A stretch of DNA of 64,000 nt from Paraphysomonas bandaiensis. Taxonomy: Eukaryota > Chrysophyceae. The notes beneath the pieces were generated by a model. The model ran no database searches. It was not told the DNA's origin and saw nothing but the letters and a program-made list of their open reading frames with translations. Position 1 is the stretch's first letter, and each line of letters begins with the position of its first letter. Made by a program: the position numbers and the translations under genes. Positions 1 to 14,000 of the stretch are shown piece after piece. Location of the stretch: the NCBI GenBank assembly GCA_965644295.1, contig CBFFRP010000532.1:54224-118223 (forward strand), written 5' to 3'.

Positions 1-73
1 CAAAACTATTTCTTCTGTTGACAATGCCCTGACCATTTTATTCGTACAAATCTCACATATTATGTGGTACATA

Positions 74-1345
74 TTATGGTCCTTTGTGGCCAACTGGGCG
101 AAACAAACCTATACTGTGACTGATATCCGGCGAGAGGGGTCTCGTTTTGTCCTGACAACCACTCAACTTCACATTCGACAGATTATGGCGCTCTTGTGTA
201 TCTATAACAAATGACTGCCTCTTTTTAGCCAGTGCAACAGCAAAAGTCCACAGCTCCATATCGAAACTGTTTATTTTCTTAAGTAACTCGATAACAGCGT
301 CCTTCATATAAGTATAAGTGAGCATACACAGGAAGTTGACAATATCTACCTTATCAGCAGCTAGCGTCGACTCCATTTCAACCGACTCAGAGTTGCCCCT
401 GTTTATTTTCTTTTTCAAAACACCCAATCGGGCATTGTTTCTCCTGACAATACTGCTGTCGTCCACTCCCGAACCGAAAAAATGATCAAGAAAATTAAAA
501 CTTTCAACGCTACCAATGAAGTCTGTAATGAATACAATGTCAAATTCAGTTAATCTTTGCTTTGCTAGTGCTAAATCAGCTCTGCTTAGAGAACCGCCTT
601 GCCAACCAATCAAGCTTTTAGTGTAGTAATTCTCGACTTCAACGTATACGGTGCCCCGATTTTTATTAACAAAGTTAGATTTCCATCGACTACCATCGCG
701 CCAACCATCAACCCAATCAGAGAGTGAACGACAGCGAGTCATGTCATGCTTTATATTTTTCCACCACTCAACATGCTCGTACCAGTAAAGCGATAAAATT
801 CGGTCGATTGGATGCCGCAACGTAGTCACCGTGAGCAACCCCTCGGTGGACAGAAGGTGTTGATTCAGCGTTATTCCCTCTGTTTCATAGTACTGAACAT
901 GGTAAGCTCTACACACAGCAGATAACCATTCTCGTATCGTAGTGCCTGCAGCTTTACGGGAGTGATAAAAAAAAGCTGCTCCTACACCACCACGAAAACA
1001 AAATAACTTGGACTGAATTTTCTTGTACCAATTTTCGAGTTCAATTTGATTTGGTACATTTGAATCTTCTACGGGCTGTGTATGTGGTATGATGTTACTT
1101 GTACTGATACTGTTGCTGTTACTCACAGAGGAGCTGCGGTTCGAAGTGCAATTAATACTCTTTGTGTCTCTGGAAGATTCCATTCTCTGTAGGTATTCAG
1201 CAGCTGAGTTCTCAACAGCTGACAACTTTAGCTCATCAGATGCAAGCATATCTTCTGCGGTAAATCTTGTGATGACACACACCTCATAGCAAAATACGAG
1301 CAGGAATATTACTCCAAACAACGGCATGCAAGTTCTGGTCGTCAT
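74..1345 (-). CDS. Golgi-type sulfotransferase, type II membrane protein
   Basis: Uninterrupted 423-residue reading frame with ATG at 1345. A hydrophobic segment at about residues 8-26 followed by a Ser/Asn-rich stem looks like a type II signal anchor, as in Golgi carbohydrate sulfotransferases. The catalytic part starts near residue 120. HSRKAAGTT (128-136) fits the 5'-phosphosulfate loop that binds PAPS, and TLRHPIDRILSLYW (175-188) fits the 3'-phosphate motif (R-x-P-x-x-R-x-x-S). By family knowledge it would transfer sulfate from PAPS to a glycan or a tyrosine in the secretory pathway; the acceptor cannot be told from sequence. It lies head to head with the giant surface-protein gene, 704 bp between start codons. 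The family call is firm, the substrate unknown. Confidence 0.8.
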   Translation of the reverse strand: MTTRTCMPLFGVIFLLVFCYEVCVITRFTAEDMLASDELKLSAVENSAAEYLQRMESSRDTKSINCTSNRSSSVSNSNSISTSNIIPHTQPVEDSNVPNQIELENWYKKIQSKLFCFRGGVGAAFFYHSRKAAGTTIREWLSAVCRAYHVQYYETEGITLNQHLLSTEGLLTVTTLRHPIDRILSLYWYEHVEWWKNIKHDMTRCRSLSDWVDGWRDGSRWKSNFVNKNRGTVYVEVENYYTKSLIGWQGGSLSRADLALAKQRLTEFDIVFITDFIGSVESFNFLDHFFGSGVDDSSIVRRNNARLGVLKKKINRGNSESVEMESTLAADKVDIVNFLCMLTYTYMKDAVIELLKKINSFDMELWTFAVALAKKRQSFVIDTQERHNLSNVKLSGCQDKTRPLSPDISHSIGLFRPVGHKGP

Positions 1346-2049
1346 CTATTTTCCTCAAGCGCGGTTCGTATCAAGCACTTGAAGTGATATATTCGATGAG
1401 CTTGATGCTGGCAATCAGTGTACCATATAGCGCAGAATCTTTCATGGACCTGCTTGGTGAAAAGGGAGGCCTGTGGATAACACTGCAAAACAGACGGGTG
1501 GGAATCCCGTTACGGGCAGGGAATACCTCTTGAATACTGTAGGAATACACCTCCAGGGGATCATGAAGAATGAACGGACAGTGTGATGTATTGTGCAGTA
1601 TACAGTATTCCTACCGTCAACGTAATTTTTTGATATATTTGAACTGACCAATTACACAAGCGAAATATGTTATATGTAGCGTTTATTCGTTAAATTTTGC
1701 CGTTATGTTGGGCTTAGCATAAAATTCACATCTCACTTTTTTTTTGTAATATTCCAGATGCCACAAGGTAAAAAATACCCCCCATCTGGTACATAATTAG
1801 CGACCTTACAAATTTTCGTTAAAAGGGCCTCTAATGCGTTCCATTGACTGTCAAATCCAAGATAAATATTTCGGTTCAGGTCACAGATTCTAGTCAATTA
1901 ATGACACTATATAGAAAATGAAAAATTTCAATGAATTACTGCTGTAGTAGTCATAGAATTGTTGTCGCCGTTTATCTGGTTGTTAGGCTGTGTTTGAATA
2001 ACTCTTTGTAACGCCACTACTACAGTATTGTCGACACACACCGTTGGAT
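1346..2049. promoter_or_regulatory. Shared divergent promoter region
   Basis: About 0.7 kb between the start codons of the sulfotransferase (-) and the giant lectin gene (+). It is AT-rich and holds no convincing reading frame. It must contain the 5' regions of both genes. I see no unambiguous TATA box or repeated operator-like motif, so the regulatory role rests on position only. Confidence 0.4.
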
Positions 2050-5000
2050 ATGCTACGACCAGTATTTCTCATTGTTTTTATAGCTTTTCAACATGCAGTA
2101 GCACTATGCCCACCAGACTACCAATTATTTAGAGACCGTAATTGCTATTCGTTTTCCCGTTATAGCAGTGATTTTGACAGTGCTTGCTCTGAGTGCAGAA
2201 GGAAAGGAGGAAGTATATCCTCGATACAAAGGTTAGAAGATAGGGAAAGCATTGCAGCTGTGGCAGACTATTTTTCTATTCGTTTCCCAATTCTTGTAAA
2301 TAGTTCTTTTTTTTGGGACGGCGATATCAGCAGTTCAACTATCCGTACTATGCAAAATACAGGGCACCGTTGTAGCGCTCTCCAGAAGAACGGTAGCATG
2401 ATACATATTGACTGTTCTACGCGACTATCTTATATATGTGTATGGCCTGCTGCAAATGTAAACGAAGGTAAAAACACGAGGCGAGTAAGTGTTTTTGAAC
2501 AAGGTAAGAATGTCAACCAAACTGTATCCTATTCTTCTAATTACATTAAACAGCAGAGGAAACAGAAAGTCCCACTGGACAACCAACAGGACAGCCGACA
2601 GGACAACCAACAGGACAGCCAACTGGTCAGCCCACTGGACAACCTACTGGTCAGCCTTCCACTTCTCCTACAGGTCAACCTACAGGCCAGCCTACCAGTA
2701 TTCCCACTCAGCCAACAGGTCAACCAACAGGGCAGCCTACTGGCCAGCCCACTGGACAACCAACAGGACAGCCGACAGGACAACCAACTGGTCAGCCTAC
2801 TGGACAACCAACTGGTCAGCCTACTGGGCAACCTACAAGCCAGCCTACCAGTATTCCCACTCAGCCAACAGGTCAACCAACAAGTCAGCCTACTGGCCAG
2901 CCGACTGGTCAGCCCACTGGACAACCTACTGGACAACCAACAGGACAGCCGACAGGACACCCAACAGGTCAGCCGACTGGGCAGCCCACTAGTGTTCCCA
3001 CTCAACCAACAGGTCAACCAACAGGTCAGCCTACTGGTCAGCCCACTGGACAACCTACTGGACAACCAACAGGACAGCCGACAGGACAACCAACTGGTCA
3101 GCCTACTGGCCAGCCCACTGGACAACCTACTGGTCAGCCTACTGGACAACCAACAGGTCAGCCTACTGGCCAGCCCACTGGACAACCTACTGGTCAGCCT
3201 TCCACTTCTCCTACAGGTCAACCTACTGGGCAACCTACAAGCCAGCCTACCAGTATTCCCACTCAGCCAACAGGTCAACCAACTAGTCAGCCTACTGGCC
3301 AGCCGACTGGCCAGCCCACTGGACAACCTACTGGCCAACCAACAGGCCAGCCGACAGGTCAACCAACAGGTCAGCCAACTAGTCAGCCCACTGGCCAGCC
3401 CACTGGACAACCTACTGGCCAACCAACAGGCCTGCCGACTGGGCAGCCCACTAGTGTTCCCACTCAACCAACAGGTCAGCCCACTGCTCAGCCTACTGGA
3501 CAACCTACTGGTCAGCCTTCCACTTCTCCTACAGGTCAACCTACTGGTCAACCTACAGGCCAGCCTTCTGGAATTCCATCTGGTCAACCCACTGGTCAGC
3601 CCACTGGACAACCTACTGGACAACCAACAGGCCAGCCGACAGGACAACCAACTGGTCAGCCTACTGGACTACCTACTGGACAACCAACAGGCCAGCCGAC
3701 AGGACAACCAACTGGTCAACCTACTGGTCAACCTACAAGCCAGCCTACCAGTATTCCCACTCAGCCAACAGGTCAACCAACAAGTCAGCCTACTGGCCAG
3801 CCGACTGGCCAGCCCACTGGACAACCTACTGGACAACCAACAGGACAGCCGACAGGACACCCAACTGGTCAGCCAACTAGTCAGCCCACTGGCCAGCCCA
3901 CTGGACAACCTACTGGCCAACCAACAGGCCAGCCGACTGGGCAGCCCACTAGTGTTCCCACTCAACCAACAGGTCAGCCCACTGCTCAGCCTACTGGACA
4001 ACCTACTGGTCAGCCTTCCACTTCTCCTACAGGTCAACCTACTGGTCAACCTACAGGCCAGCCTTCTGGAATTCCATCTGGTCAGCCGACTGGTCAGCCC
4101 ACTGGACAACCTACTGGACAACCAACAGGACAGCCGACAGGACAACCAACTGGTCAGCCTACTGGACAACCTACTGGACAACCAACAGGCCAGCCCACTG
4201 GACAACCTACTGGACAACCAACAGGTCAACCTACAAGCCAGCCTACCAGTATTCCCACTCAGCCAACAGGTCAACCAACAAGTCAGCCTACTGGCCAGCC
4301 GACTGGTCAGCCCACTGGACAACCTACTGGACAACCAACAGGCCAGCCGACAGGTCAACCAACAGGTCAGCCAACTAGTCAGCCCACTGGCCAGCCCACT
4401 GGACAACCTACTGGCCAACCAACAGGCCAGCCGACTGGGCAGCCCACTAGTGTTCCCACTCAACCAACAGGTCAGCCCACTGCTCAGCCTACTGGACAAC
4501 CTACTGGTCAGCCTTCCACTTCTCCTACAGGTCAACCTACTGGGCAACCTACAGGCCAGCCTACCAGTATTCCCACTCAGCCAACAGGTCAACCAACAGG
4601 TCAGCCTACTGGGCAACCTACTGGACAACCAACAGGACAGCCGACAGGACAACCAACTGGTCAGCCAACTAGTCAGCCCACTGGCCAGCCCACTGGACAA
4701 CCTACTGGACAACCAACAGGTCAGCCGACTGGGCAGCCCACTAGTGTTCCCACTCAACCAACAGGTCAGCCCACTGCTCAGCCTACTGGACAACCTACTG
4801 CTCAGCCTTCCACTTCTCCTACAGGTCAACCTACTGGTCAACCTACAGGCCAGCCTTCTGGAATTCCATCTGGTCAGCCGACTGGTCAGCCCACTGGACA
4901 ACCTACTGGACAACCAACAGGCCAGCCGACAGGACAACCAACTGGTCACCCTACTGGCCAGCCCACTGGACAACCTACTGGTCAGCCTTCCACTTCTCCT

Positions 5001-8000
5001 ACAGGTCAACCTACTGGGCAACCTACAAGCCAGCCTACCAGTATTCCCACGCAGCCAACAGGTCAACCAACTAGTCGGCCTACTGGCCAGCCGACTGGTC
5101 AGCCCACTGGACAACCTACTGGCCAACCAACAGGCCAGCCGACAGGACACCCAACTGGTCAGCCAACTAGTCAGCCTACTGGCCAGCCCACTGGACAACC
5201 TACTGGACAACCAACAGGCCAGCCGACTGGGCAGCCCACTAGTGTTCCCACTCAACCAACAGGTCAGCCCACTGCTCAGCCTACTGGACAACCTACTGCT
5301 CAGCCTTCCACTTCTCCTACAGGTCAACCTACTGGTCAACCTACAGGCCAGCCTTCTGGAATTCCATCTGGTCAGCCGACTGGTCAGCCCACTGGACAAC
5401 CTACTGGACAACCAACAGGCCAGCCGACAGGACAACCAACTGGTCAGCCTACTGGCCAGCCCACTGGACAACCTACTGGTCAGCCTTCCACTTCTCCTAC
5501 AGGTCAACCTACTGGGCAACCTACAAGCCAGCCTACCAGTATTCCCACTCAGCCAACAGGTCAACCAACTAGTCGGCCTACTGGCCAGCCGACTGGTCAG
5601 CCCACTGGACAACCTACTGGACAACCAACAGGCCAGCCGACAGGACACCCAACTGGTCAGCCAACTAGTCAGCCTACTGGCCAGCCCACTGGACAACCTA
5701 CTGGACAACCAACAGGCCAGCCCACTGGGCAGCCCACTAGTGTTCCCACTCAACCAACAGGTCAGCCCACTGCTCAGCCTACTGGACAACCTACTGGTCA
5801 GCCTTCCACTTCTCCTACAGGTCAACCTACTGGTCAACCTACAGGCCAGCCTTCTGGAATTCCATCTGGTCAACCCACTGGTCAGCCCACTGGACAACCT
5901 ACTGGACAACCAACAGGCCAGCCGACAGGACAACCAACTGGTCAGCCTACTGGCCAGCCCACTGGACAACCCACTGGTCAGCCTTCCACTTCTCCTACAG
6001 GTCAGCCTACTGGGCAACCTACAAGCCAGCCTACCAGTATTCCCACTCAGCCAACAGGTCAACCAACAAGTCAGCCTACTGGCCAGCCGACTGGTCAGCC
6101 TACTAGTCAGCCCACTGGCCAGCCCACTGGACAACCTACTGGCCAGCCAACAGGTCAGCCGACTGGGCAGCCCACTAGTGTTCCCACTCAACCAACAGGT
6201 CAGCCCACTGCTCAGCCTACTGGACAACCTACTGCTCAGCCTTCCACTTCTCCTACAGGTCAACCTACTGGTCAACCTACAGGCCAGCCTTCTGGAATTC
6301 CATCTGGTCAGCCGACTGGTCAGCCCACTGGACAACCTACTGGACAACCAACAGGCCAGCCGACAGGACAACCAACTGGTCACCCTACTGGCCAGCCCAC
6401 TGGACAACCTACTGGTCAGCCTTCCACTTCTCCTACAGGTCAACCTACTGGGCAACCTACAGGCCAGCCTACCAGTATTCCCACTCAGCCAACAGGTCAA
6501 CCAACAAGTCAGCCTACTGGCCAGCCGACTGGTCAGCCCACTGGACAACCTACTGGACAACCAACAGGACAGCCGACAGGACACCCAACTGGTCAGCCAT
6601 CTAGTCAGCCTACTGGTCAGCCCACTGGACAACCAACAGGTCAGCCTACTAGCCAGCCCACTGGACAACCTACTGGACAACCAACAGGACAGCCCACTGG
6701 GCAGCCCACTAGTGTTCCCACTCAACCAACAGGTCAGCCCACTGCTCAGCCTACTGGACAACCTACTGGTCAGCCTTCCACTTCTCCTACAGGTCAACCT
6801 ACTGGTCAACCTACAGGCCAGCCTACCAGTATTCCCACTCAGCCAACAGGTCAACCAACAGGTCAGCCTACTGGCCAGCCGACTGGTCAGCCCACTGGAC
6901 AACCTACTGGACAACCAACAGGACAGCCGACAGGACACCCAACAGGTCAGCCTACTGGACAACCAACTGGTAGGCCTACTGGCCAGCCCACTGGACAACC
7001 TACTGGTCAGCCTTCCACTTCTCCTACAGGTCAACCTACTGGTCAACCTACAAGCCAGCCTACCAGTATTCCCACTCAGCCAACAGGTCAACCAACTAGT
7101 CGGCCTACTGGCCAGCCGACTGGTCAGCCCACTGGACAACCTACTGGACAACCAACAGGACAGCCGACAGGACAACCCACTGGTCAGCCAACTAGTCAGC
7201 CCACTGGCCAGCCCACTGGACAACCTACTGGCCAGCCAACAGGACAGCCGACAGGACAACCAACTGGTCAGCCTACTGGACAACCAACAGGTCAGCCTAC
7301 TAGCCAGCCCACTGGACAACCTACTGGACAACCAACAGGCCAGCCGACTGGGCAGCCCACTAGTGTTCCCACTCAACCAACAGGTCAGCCCACTGCTCAA
7401 CCTACAGGCCAGCCTTCTGGAATTCCATCTGGTCAGCCATCTGGTCAGCCCACTGGTCTACCTTCAGGGTTTCCTACATCTCTTCCTTCTGGTGAGCCCA
7501 CAACTGAGCCGACAGGTGAACCCACATGTCGCCCGAGTGGAGAACCATCAGGAGAGCCAAGTGGCCAGCCTACATGTGTACCAAGCGGTGAGCCTAGTGG
7601 TCAGCCTTCTGGTCAACCAACGGGTCTGCCTACTTGCGTACCTAGCGGTCAGCCTAGTGGTCAACCCAGTGGCCAGCCGACTGGATTGCCGAGTGGACAG
7701 CCCACATGTCGACCCACTGGAGAGCCTACATCTGAACCTACATCTCAACCAACTGGTCAACCGACGGGGTTTCCAACTGGACAGCCAACTGGTCAGCCAT
7801 CAGGGTTTCCTTCATCTTTACCATCTGGTGAGCCCACCACTGAGCCGACAGGTGAACCCACATGTCGCCCGAGTGGAGAACCATCAGGAGAGCCAAGTGG
7901 CCAGCCTACATGTGTACCAAGCGGTGAGCCTAGTGGTCAGCCTTCTGGTCAACCAACGGGTCTGCCTACTTGCGTACCTAGCGGTCAGCCTAGTGGTCAA

Positions 8001-11000
8001 CCCAGTGGCCAGCCCAGTGGCCAGCCGACTGGACTGCCGAGTGGACAGCCCACATGTCGACCCACTGGAGAGCCTACATCTGAACCTAGTAGTGTTCCTT
8101 CTGGTCAACCAACGGGTCTTCCTACTTGCATACCTAGTGGTCAACCTAGTGGTCAACCTAGTGGTCAACCCAGTGGCCAGCCGACTGGACTGCCGAGTGG
8201 ACAGCCCACATGTCGACCCACTGGAGAGCCTACATCTGAACCTACATCTCAACCAACAGGTCAGCCGACGGGGTTTCCAACTGGACAGCCAACTGGTCTG
8301 CCATCAGGGTTTCCTACATCTTTACCATCTGGTGAGCCCACCACTGAGCCGACAGGTGAACCCACAGGTCGCCCGAGTGGAGAACCATCAGGAGAGCCAA
8401 GTGGCCAGCCTACATGTGTACCAAGCGGTGAGCCTAGTGGTCAGCCTAGTGGACTACCTAGCAGTAGACCCAGTAGTGTTCCTTCTGGTCAACCAACGGG
8501 TCTGCCTACTTGCGTACCTAGTGGTCAGCCTAGTGGTCAACCCAGTGGCCAGCCGACTGGATTGCCGAGTGGACAGCCCACATGTCGACCCACTGGAGAG
8601 CCTACATCTGAACCTACATCTCAACCAACTGGTCAACCGACGGGGTTTCCAACTGGACAGCCAACTGGTCAGCCATCAGGGTTTCCTTCATCTTTACCAT
8701 CTGGTGAGCCCACAACTGAGCCGACAGGTGAACCCACAGGTCGTCCGAGTGGAGAGCCATCAGGAGAGCCAAGTGGCCAGCCTACATGTGTACCAAGCGG
8801 TGAGCCTAGTGGTCAGCCTAGTGGACTACCTAGCAGTAGACCCAGTGGTGAGCCAACGTGTGTGCCTTCAACTATACCAACGGGGCAACCAACATCATAT
8901 CCAAGTGGTGAACCTACAAGTCAACCCTCCGGACAGCCTACTGGTGAACCATCGTCTCATCCAACTTATGAGTATCCACTTTCTCTTGAGCTTTTCGGAG
9001 GAGGAAGTAACTCGGTGCCTGTGGTATGGTCTCCTGATAGTCTCGGTTGGTCCAATTCATCCTATCCTCTGTACTTGACAGTGGACGTAATTCCCACGAA
9101 TTACAATTCCAAGGCCACACAGTGGGCAACTATCAAGGTTAATGGAGATGTAGTTATGCAGTATTGTACACCTGTTATGGAATGTGAAACGACGTATTTC
9201 AATTGTTTTTATGATATGGATATCTCTGACTACATATCTGAGCCATTGGGAGGGAGTTTAACTATTGAGGTATCGAGCACCGGTGTAGGTAGTGGTCCAT
9301 GTGACTACATGGGTTATCCATTGTACACTCACTTGCAGCTGCGAGGAGCATTGCCCACAAGTCAACCTACGAGTGAGCCATCTGGTGAGCCTAGTGGACA
9401 GCCTACTGGGCATCCGACAGGCGCACCAACGGGTCAACCGACTGGTGAACCCACAAGTATACCTTCCTGTATGCCATCTGGGGAGCCGACATCGTGTCCG
9501 TCGGGGCAGCCATCGGGTCAGCCTACATCTGAGCCTAGCAGTGGTCCAAGTAGCTGTCCAACGGGTATACCATCCGCATTACCATCTAGCAGTCCAAGTG
9601 GTAACCCAACAGCACAGCCAAGTAGTCAGCCAAGTAGTCAGCCCAGTGGTGAACCCTCTTCACAGCCAACTAGTTATCCAACCAGTGAGCCTAGTTCCGA
9701 TCCGACAAGTTATCCTAGTGGACATCCAACAGGTCAACCGACAGGTCAACCAACAGGCCAACCTACAGGCCAACCTACAAGTGAGCCAACTAGCCAGCCA
9801 ACAGGGCGCCCGACAAGTCAGCCTACGGGACAGCCAAGTGGCCAACCAACGGGCGAGCCTACTGGAGTACCAACTTGTCAACCAACGGGTTTACCAACAA
9901 GCTGGCCGACTAGCCAACCTACGGGTGAGCCAACTTCTATACCAACAGGACAACCTACAGGAGAGCCCACAAGTCAACCAACAGGTCAACCGACGGGGTT
10001 TCCAACTGGACAGCCAACTGGTCTACCATCAGGGTTTCCTACATCTCTACCATCTGGTGAGCCCACAACTGAGCCGACAGGTGAACCCACAGGTCGTCCG
10101 AGTGGAGAACCATCAGGAGAGCCAAGTGGCCAGCCTACATGTGTACCAAGCGGTGAGCCTAGTGGTCAGCCTAGTGGACTACCTAGCAGTAGACCCAGTA
10201 TTGTTCCTTCTGGTCAACCAACGGGTCTGCCTACTTGCGTACCTAGTGGTCAGCCTAGTGGTCAACCCAGTGGCCAGCCGACTGGATTGCCGAGTGGACA
10301 GCCCACATGTCGACCCACTGGAGAGCCTACATCTGAACCTACATCTCAACCAACTGGTCAACCGACGGGGTTTCCAACTGGACAGCCAACTGGTCAGCCA
10401 TCAGGGTTTCCTACATCTCTACCATCTGGTGAGCCCACAACTGAGCCGACAGGTGAACCCACAGGGCGCCCGAGTGGAGAGCCATCAGGAGAGCCAAGTG
10501 GCCAGCCTACATGTGTACCAAGCGGTGAGCCTAGTGGTCAGCCTAGTGGACTACCTAGCAGTAGGCCCAGTAATGTTCCTTCTGGTCAACCAACGGGTCT
10601 GCCTACTTGCGTACCTAGTGGTCAGCCTAGTGGTCAACCCAGTGGCCAGCCGACTGGATTGCCGAGTGGACAGCCCACATGTCGACCCACTGGAGAGCCT
10701 ACATCTGAACCTACATCTCAACCAACTGGTCAACCGACGGGGTTTCCAACTGGACAGCCAACTGGTCAGCCATCAGGGTTTCCTTCATCTTTACCATCTG
10801 GTGAGCCCACAACTGAGCCGACAGGTGAACCCACAGGTCGTCCGAGTGGAGAGCCATCAGGAGAGCCAAGTGGCCAGCCTACATGTGTACCAAGCGGTGA
10901 GCCTAGTGGTCAGCCTAGTGGACTACCTAGCAGTAGACCCAGTGGTGAGCCAACGTGTGTGCCTTCAACTATACCAACGGGGCAACCAACATCCTATCCA

Positions 11001-14000
11001 AGTGGTGAACCTACAAGTCAGCCCTCCGGACAGCCTACTGGTGAACCATCGTCTCATCCAACTTATGAGTATCCACTTTCTCTTGAGCTTTTCGGAGGAG
11101 GAAGTAACTCGGTGCCTGTGGTATGGTCTCCTGATAGTCTCGGTTGGTCCAATTCATCCTATCCTCTGTACTTGACAGTGGACGTAATTCCCACGAATTA
11201 CAATTCCAAGGCCACACAGTGGGCAACTATCAAGGTTAATGGAGATGTAGTTATGCAGTATTGTACACCTGTTATGGAATGTGAAACGACGTATTTCAAT
11301 TGTTTTTATGATATGGATATCTCTGACTACATATCTGAGCCATTGGGAGGGAGTTTAACTATTGAGGTATCGAGCACCGGTGTAGGTAGTGGTCCATGTG
11401 ACTACATGGGTTATCCATTGTACACTCACTTGCAGCTGCGAGGAGCATTGCCCACAAGTCAGCCTACGAGTGAGCCATCTGGTGAGCCTAGTGGACAGCC
11501 GACTGGGCATCCGACAGGCGCACCAACGGGTCAACCGACTGGTGAACCCACAAGTATACCTTCCTGTATGCCATCTGGGGAGCCGACATCGTGTCCGTCG
11601 GGGCAGCCATCGGGTCAGCCTACATCTGAGCCTAGCAGTGGTCCAAGTAGCTGTCCAACGGGTATACCATCCGCATTACCATCTAGCAGTCCAAGTGGTA
11701 ACCCAACAGCACAGCCAAGTAGTCAGCCAAGTAGTCAGCCCAGTGGTGAACCCTCTTCACAGCCAACTAGTTATCCAACCAGTGAGCCTAGTTCCGATCC
11801 GACAAGTTATCCTAGTGGACATCCAACAGGTCAACCGACAGGTCAACCAACAGGCCAACCTACAGGCCAACCTTCAAGTGAGCCAACTAGTCAGCCAACA
11901 GGGCGCCCGACAAGTCAGCCTACGGGACAGCCAAGTGGCCAACCAACGGGCGAGCCTACTGGAGTACCAACTTGTCAACCAGTAGGAACGCCCACAAGCT
12001 GGCCGACTAGCCAACCTACGGGTGAGCCAACTTCTATACCAACAGGACAACCTACAGGAGAGCCCACAAGTCAACCAACAGGTCAACCGACGGGGTTTCC
12101 AACTGGACAGCCAACTGGTCAGCCATCAGGGTTTCCTTCATCTCTACCATCTGGTGAGCCCACCACTGAGCCGACAGGTGAACCCACAGGTCGCCCGAGT
12201 GGAGAACCATCAGGAGAGCCAAGTGGCCAGCCTACATGTGTACCAAGCGGTGAGCCTAGTGGTCAGCCTAGTGGACTACCTAGCAGTAGACCTAGTAATG
12301 TTCCTTCTGGTCAACCAACGGGTCTGCCTACTTGCGTACCTAGTGGTCAGCCTAGTGGTCAACCCAGTGGCCAGCCGACTGGATTGCCGAGTGGACAGCC
12401 CACATGTCGACCCACTGGAGAGCCTACATCTGAACCTACATCTCAACCAACTGGTCAACCGACGGGGTTTCCAACTGGACAGCCAACTGGTCTGCCATCA
12501 AGGTTTCCTTCATCTCTACCATCTGGTGAGCCCACCACTGAGCCGACAGGTGAACCCACAGGTCGTCCGAGTGGAGAGCCATCGGGAGAGCCAAGTGGCC
12601 AGCCTACATGTGTACCAAGCGGTGAGCCTAGTGGTCAGCCTAGTGGACTACCTAGCAGTAGACCTAGTAATGTTCCTTCTGGTCAACCAACGGGTCTGCC
12701 TACTTGCGTACCTAGTGGTCAGCCTAGTGGTCAACCCAGTGGCCAGCCGACTGGATTGCCGAGTGGACAGCCCACATGTCGACCCACTGGAGAGCCTACA
12801 TCTGAACCTACATCTCAACCAACTGGTCAACCGACGGGGTTTCCAACTGGACAGCCGACTGGTCAGCCATCAGGGTTTCCTTCATCTTTACCATCTGGTG
12901 AGCCCACAACTGAGCCGACAGGTGAACCCACAGGTCGTCCGAGTGGAGAACCATCAGGAGAGCCAAGTGGCCAGCCTACATGTGTACCAAGCGGTGAGCC
13001 TAGTGGTCAGCCTAGTGGACTACCTAGCAGTAGACCCAGTGGTGAGCCAACGTGTGTGCCTTCAACTATACCAACGGGGCAACCAACATCCTATCCAAGT
13101 GGTGAACCTACAAGTCAGCCCTCCGGACAGCCTACTGGTGAACCATCGTCTCATCCAACTTATGAGTATCCACTTTCTCTTGAGCTTTTCGGAGGAGGAA
13201 GTAACTCGGTGCCTGTGGTATGGTCTCCTGATAGTCTCGGTTGGTCCAATTCATCCTATCCTCTGTACTTGACAGTGGACGTAATTCCCACGAATTACAA
13301 TTCCAAGGCCACACAGTGGGCAACTATCAAGGTTAATGGAGATGTAGTTATGCAGTATTGTACACCTGTTATGGAATGTGAAACGACGTATTTCAATTGT
13401 TTTTATGATATGGATATCTCTGACTACATATCTGAGCCATTGGGAGGGAGTTTAACTATTGAGGTATCGAGCACCGGTGTAGGTAGTGGTCCATGTGACT
13501 ACATGGGTTATCCATTGTACACTCACTTGCAGCTGCGAGGAGCATTGCCCACAAGTCAACCTACGAGTGAGCCATCTGGTGAGCCTAGTGGACAGCCTAC
13601 TGGGCATCCGACAGGCGCACCAACGGGTCAACCGACTGGTGAACCCACAAGTATACCTTCCTGTATGCCATCTGGGGAGCCGACATCGTGTCCGTCGGGG
13701 CAGCCATCGGGTCAGCCTACATCTGAGCCTAGCAGTGGTCCAAGTAGCTGTCCAACGGGTATACCATCCGCATTACCATCTAGCAGTCCAAGTGGTAACC
13801 CAACAGCTCAGCCAAGTAGTCAGCCAAGTAGTCAGCCCAGTGGTGAACCCTCTTCACAGCCAACTAGTTATCCGACTAGTGAGCCTAGTTCCGATCCGAC
13901 AAGTTATCCTAGTGGACATCCAACAGGTCAACCGACAGTTCAACCAACAGGCCAACCTACAGGCCAACCTACAAGTGAGCCAACTAGCCAGCCAACAGGG

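Noticed and set aside
2541-7400. Kilobase-long open frames on the minus strand of the tetrapeptide array (rich in Ser, Leu, Arg, Trp, Cys)
   Set aside because: They are the antisense of a 12-bp repeat that contains no stop word in several frames. There is no start context, signal or domain, and the composition follows from the repeat.
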